NCBI GenBank assembly: GCA_016550415.1
Contig: JABXGU010000425.1
Coordinates: 1-8,737, forward strand
Length of the DNA stretch: 8,737 nt
Reading direction: 5' to 3'
From: an archaeon
GTDB taxonomy: Archaea > Asgardarchaeota > Hermodarchaeia > Hermodarchaeales > Hermodarchaeaceae
In this document: positions 6,712 through 8,737 of the stretch, one piece after another
How the letters are laid out: each line of letters opens with the position of its first letter
Position numbering within the stretch: position 1 is the stretch's first letter
Translations under genes and position numbers: made by a program
Notes under the pieces: model-generated
What the model was told of the DNA's origin: nothing
Seen by the model: the letters and a program-made list of their open reading frames with translations, nothing else
Databases searched by the model: none

Positions 6712-6752
6712 GACTTATACGGGCTCAAAAAATAGCAGAATAGTTAGGAGGA
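6712..6752 (+). promoter_or_regulatory. TATA-like box and strong ribosome binding site of the SHMT-like gene
   Basis: CTTATAC at 6714-6720 is a candidate TATA box preceded by purine-rich TTAAGA. A start near 6740 would leave a leader of about 20 bases. AGGAGGA at 6746-6752 is the clearest Shine-Dalgarno site in the window; its 8-base spacing selects the TTG at 6761 as start codon. Another TTG at 6756 is out of frame. Confidence 0.5.
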
Positions 6753-6760
6753 TTATTGAT

Positions 6761-7954
6761 TTGACTTCAATAATTGCACAAAAGCTTCGTCAAGCGCTGA
6801 CTAGCCATGAGGAATGGCGGAGTCAATGCCTTAATCTAATTCCTTCAGAGAATATCACAAGTCCACTTGTGCGTCAGATGCTGGCATCTGATTTTGGTCA
6901 CCGATATTACTGGGATGATCCATGGTACGGAGGACAGAAATACTCAGAGCAAGTAGAACAGCTGGCTATACAAGCTGCGAAACAGCTTTTCAATGTTAGA
7001 TATGCGAATGTTCGACCACTTTCAGGTCATATGTCGCTGATGACCGTATTGATTGGACTTTTAGAACCGGGGGATTCTGTTGTAATTTCTAGCTTTGAAA
7101 ATGGCGGTTATCCATTAAATCTTCAGGCTAGATTTCCTCTTAACATTCATTATTTCCCTTACAAAGAAGACTCATTCGTAATGGATGATGAAGGCGCTGT
7201 AGAGCTTATCCAGAGGGTTAAGCCTAAGGTGGCTATTCTTGGTGCGAGTCTTTTTCCATTTCCTCATCCGGTGAAAGCAATCGCAAAGGCTGCACAAAAT
7301 GTGGGAACCACACTTGTTTATGATGGTTCACACGTGTTAGGTCTCATTGCGGGAGGAGAATTTCAAGATCCCCTAGGAGAAGGTGCAGACATCCTTCTGG
7401 GAAGCACACATAAGACATTGCCAGGACCACAAGGTGGAATCGTACTAGTGAAGAAAGATATGGATTTAGCAGAACGAATTGATTTGACACTCCGACCACC
7501 TCCGGTACTAGTAGACAATTTTCACATGCACCGTGTTGCAGGGCTTGGCATAGCTTTGACTGAACTAATCCAATTCGGAAAAGAATATGCTCACCAAATT
7601 GTTCAAAACGCCAAAACCTTGGCAAGAACACTACACGAGAGAGATGTTCAAGTTGTAGGTGCAAAATACGATTTCACTGCATCTCACCAGATACTACTTA
7701 AGGGAAGTGTCGCGGAAGGTCATAAAATTCGTGATCAGTTGGAGGTAGCTGATATTATTGCAGATGCGGGAGTAAGGTTGGGTACTCAAGAAGTAACTAG
7801 GCGTGGAATGAAAACAGCGGAAATGAAGCAGATCACTGAGTTAATCAGTGATATCATCGTATATGGTAAAAATCCAGCCATAGTGAAGGAGAAGGTACAC
7901 GAACTTACAAAACACTTCCAAAAGGTGCACTACTGTTTCGATGAAGAAAAATAA
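6761..7954 (+). CDS. Serine hydroxymethyltransferase-like PLP enzyme with altered active-site loop
   Basis: A 397-residue fold-type I PLP enzyme of the SHMT family, which normally moves a one-carbon unit between serine and a pterin to give glycine. Family motifs seen: IPSEN with E30; SDFGHRY (43-49); ANVRPLSG (82-89); YDGSH with D188 (pyridine nitrogen) and H191; STHKTLPGPQGG with K218 as Schiff-base lysine; and RLGTQEVTRRG with an arginine near 348-349 for the substrate carboxylate. Two places differ from canonical GlyA. The loop usually reading YAEGxPxxRYY is shorter and reads YYWDDPWY, so the catalytic glutamate is missing. The AHGGH motif reads ENGGY, so the PLP-stacking histidine is replaced. 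A different substrate or pterin, or an aldolase-type reaction, is possible. TTG start chosen from AGGAGGA at 6746-6752. Placing in the superfamily is secure; GlyA function is not. Confidence 0.8.
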   Translation: MTSIIAQKLRQALTSHEEWRSQCLNLIPSENITSPLVRQMLASDFGHRYYWDDPWYGGQKYSEQVEQLAIQAAKQLFNVRYANVRPLSGHMSLMTVLIGLLEPGDSVVISSFENGGYPLNLQARFPLNIHYFPYKEDSFVMDDEGAVELIQRVKPKVAILGASLFPFPHPVKAIAKAAQNVGTTLVYDGSHVLGLIAGGEFQDPLGEGADILLGSTHKTLPGPQGGIVLVKKDMDLAERIDLTLRPPPVLVDNFHMHRVAGLGIALTELIQFGKEYAHQIVQNAKTLARTLHERDVQVVGAKYDFTASHQILLKGSVAEGHKIRDQLEVADIIADAGVRLGTQEVTRRGMKTAEMKQITELISDIIVYGKNPAIVKEKVHELTKHFQKVHYCFDEEK

Positions 7955-7985
7955 GTATACTCTTTCGTTTCAAGTGGCTTAGAAT

Positions 7986-8015
7986 TTGCTTGTAATATTC
8001 CCAAGAATAAAGCAA
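7986..8015. terminator. Imperfect hairpin between the SHMT-like and coiled-coil genes
   Basis: TTGCTT (7986-7991) pairs with AAGCAA (8010-8015), and TATTC (7996-8000) pairs with GAATA (8005-8009) around a CCAA loop, leaving GTAA bulged. It starts 31 bases after the SHMT-like stop and could mark its transcript end. No U-tract follows on the plus strand, so the role is uncertain. Confidence 0.25.
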
Positions 8016-8090
8016 GTTAAAAAACATATTCCGGAAAGGTTATGGGTAAACATTTGCCTTTAACATATCATACCATAGGGGATATTATTG

Positions 8091-8737
8091 ATGACAGAGG
8101 AGCCAACCGAAGATCAAGTAGGAAGCATCTCAGAACAAGCTGAGAGCATCGATTGTCAAGAACTCCAAGACCAGGTCACAAAGCTCACTGCACAAATCAA
8201 GAGATTGCAATCTAAATTAAGAGAAGAAAAGGATGGAGTAACAAAGCTAACAGCCCAAGTGGCAAAGGAAGAGAAGCAAGTAACAAAACTAACAGCTCAA
8301 ATAGAAAGAAAAGAAAAACAAGTAGAGAAGTTAACAGTTCAATTAGCGAAAGCGAAGGAGCAAATTCAATCCAAAACCAAAAAGGCGAGAGAGCTAAGTT
8401 CAATAAAAACAGAATTAGAAAACCAATTAGCAAAGGAGAAAGAACAGCATAAACAAGTTGAAGAAAACGCAAAAGCAAAAGAAGAGCATTATCAGACACA
8501 GATACAGGCTTTATTTAAACAAATTGATAAACTTCGTGCGGTTCTGAAGGAGCGAAATTCAGAGATACAGCAGCTTCAAGAAGAAATTCTGGCGAAGAAT
8601 GATGCAGAAGTAAAGGTCCAACCTAAACCAATTCAAACAGTAGCTACAACTCAAGATACGGGCATTCAAGACACAACAGTACTAAGGCGGCGGGTCAATG
8701 ATCTTGAAATGGAATTACAACACTTAAAACAAGCACT
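8091..8737 (+). CDS. Long coiled-coil protein, N-terminal 215 residues (cut by window edge)
   Basis: The frame opens at ATG 8091 and remains open to the window edge. After an acidic start (MTEEPTEDQ), residues about 22-172 form an unbroken Lys/Glu/Gln-rich coiled coil without proline. It includes near-identical VTKLTAQ heptads at residues 29, 50, 64 and (as VEKLTVQ) 78, that is 21, 14 and 14 residues apart. A Pro/Thr/Gln-rich hinge follows at about 175-198 (VQPKPIQTV, TTQDTGIQD), and then a second coiled coil begins (RRRVNDLEMELQHLKQ). No membrane segment or signal peptide is seen. GGGGAT about 9 bases upstream is a weak ribosome site. Such proteins serve as scaffolds, tethers or SMC-like factors, but with the C-terminus missing no function is assigned. 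Composition (very high Lys/Glu/Gln) contrasts with neighbouring genes. Confidence 0.8.
   Translation, partial: MTEEPTEDQVGSISEQAESIDCQELQDQVTKLTAQIKRLQSKLREEKDGVTKLTAQVAKEEKQVTKLTAQIERKEKQVEKLTVQLAKAKEQIQSKTKKARELSSIKTELENQLAKEKEQHKQVEENAKAKEEHYQTQIQALFKQIDKLRAVLKERNSEIQQLQEEILAKNDAEVKVQPKPIQTVATTQDTGIQDTTVLRRRVNDLEMELQHLKQA
8175..8342 (+). repeat. Four in-frame 21-base repeats encoding VTKLTAQ heptads
   Basis: Copies begin at 8175, 8238, 8280 and 8322 (spacing 63, 42, 42). The copies differ mostly at third codon positions while the protein heptad is kept, except for the last copy (VEKLTVQ). This indicates repeat duplication within the coiled coil followed by selection on the protein. Confidence 0.7.

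Noticed and set aside
8175..8342. Regular 42-base spacing of repeats as a possible CRISPR or tandem DNA repeat.
   Set aside because: The repeats are in frame, vary mainly at third codon positions and encode coiled-coil heptads; there are no spacer-like sequences.
8212..8499. Leu-rich minus-strand ORF resembling a membrane protein.
   Set aside because: It is the antisense of the Lys/Glu/Gln-rich coiled coil, which automatically reads as Leu/Phe-rich.

Overview
The window looks like a chromosomal segment of an archaeon with moderate G+C. The evidence is a type II methionine aminopeptidase of the short archaeal form, compact intronless genes, Shine-Dalgarno-like sites (the clearest is AGGAGGA ahead of a TTG start), and AT-rich boxes with A-rich BRE-like flanks in place of bacterial -35/-10 promoters. 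Lineage is not resolved; an Asgard, Bathyarchaeia-like or similar uncultured lineage would fit, but this is inference.

Layout. Bases 1-556 (-) hold the N-terminal 185 residues of an unrecognised helical protein. It diverges from a two-gene (+) operon: type II methionine aminopeptidase (684-1619) and an M20-family zinc peptidase/deacylase (1635-2975), 15 bases apart. From 5178 down to about 3056 the (-) strand carries an unusual membrane-protein cluster: a 53-residue two-helix protein (5017-5178), a 410-residue membrane-anchored protein with a caspase-like His-Gly/Cys signature (3763-4995), an 84-residue membrane protein (3436-3690), and a doubtful, perhaps frameshifted small ORF (3056-3431). 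A good TATA/BRE candidate lies just upstream of the 53-residue gene. Bases 5236-5402 contain two adjacent hairpins and a perfect AT-rich palindrome. An MFS transporter (5403-6632, -) then diverges from an SHMT-like PLP enzyme (6761-7954, +). The window ends inside a coiled-coil protein gene (8091 onward, +).

How the genes may work together. The aminopeptidase and M20 enzyme plausibly share roles in N-terminal processing and peptide or acyl-amino-acid turnover. The MFS transporter and SHMT-like enzyme share a divergent control region and could handle one amino acid or related metabolite; this is inference. The most novel part is the (-) cluster at 3056-5178. Its central protein appears to place a clan CD (caspase/gingipain/CHAT-like) domain and a Trp/Tyr/Gly-rich domain outside the membrane, with small hydrophobic proteins encoded on both sides.
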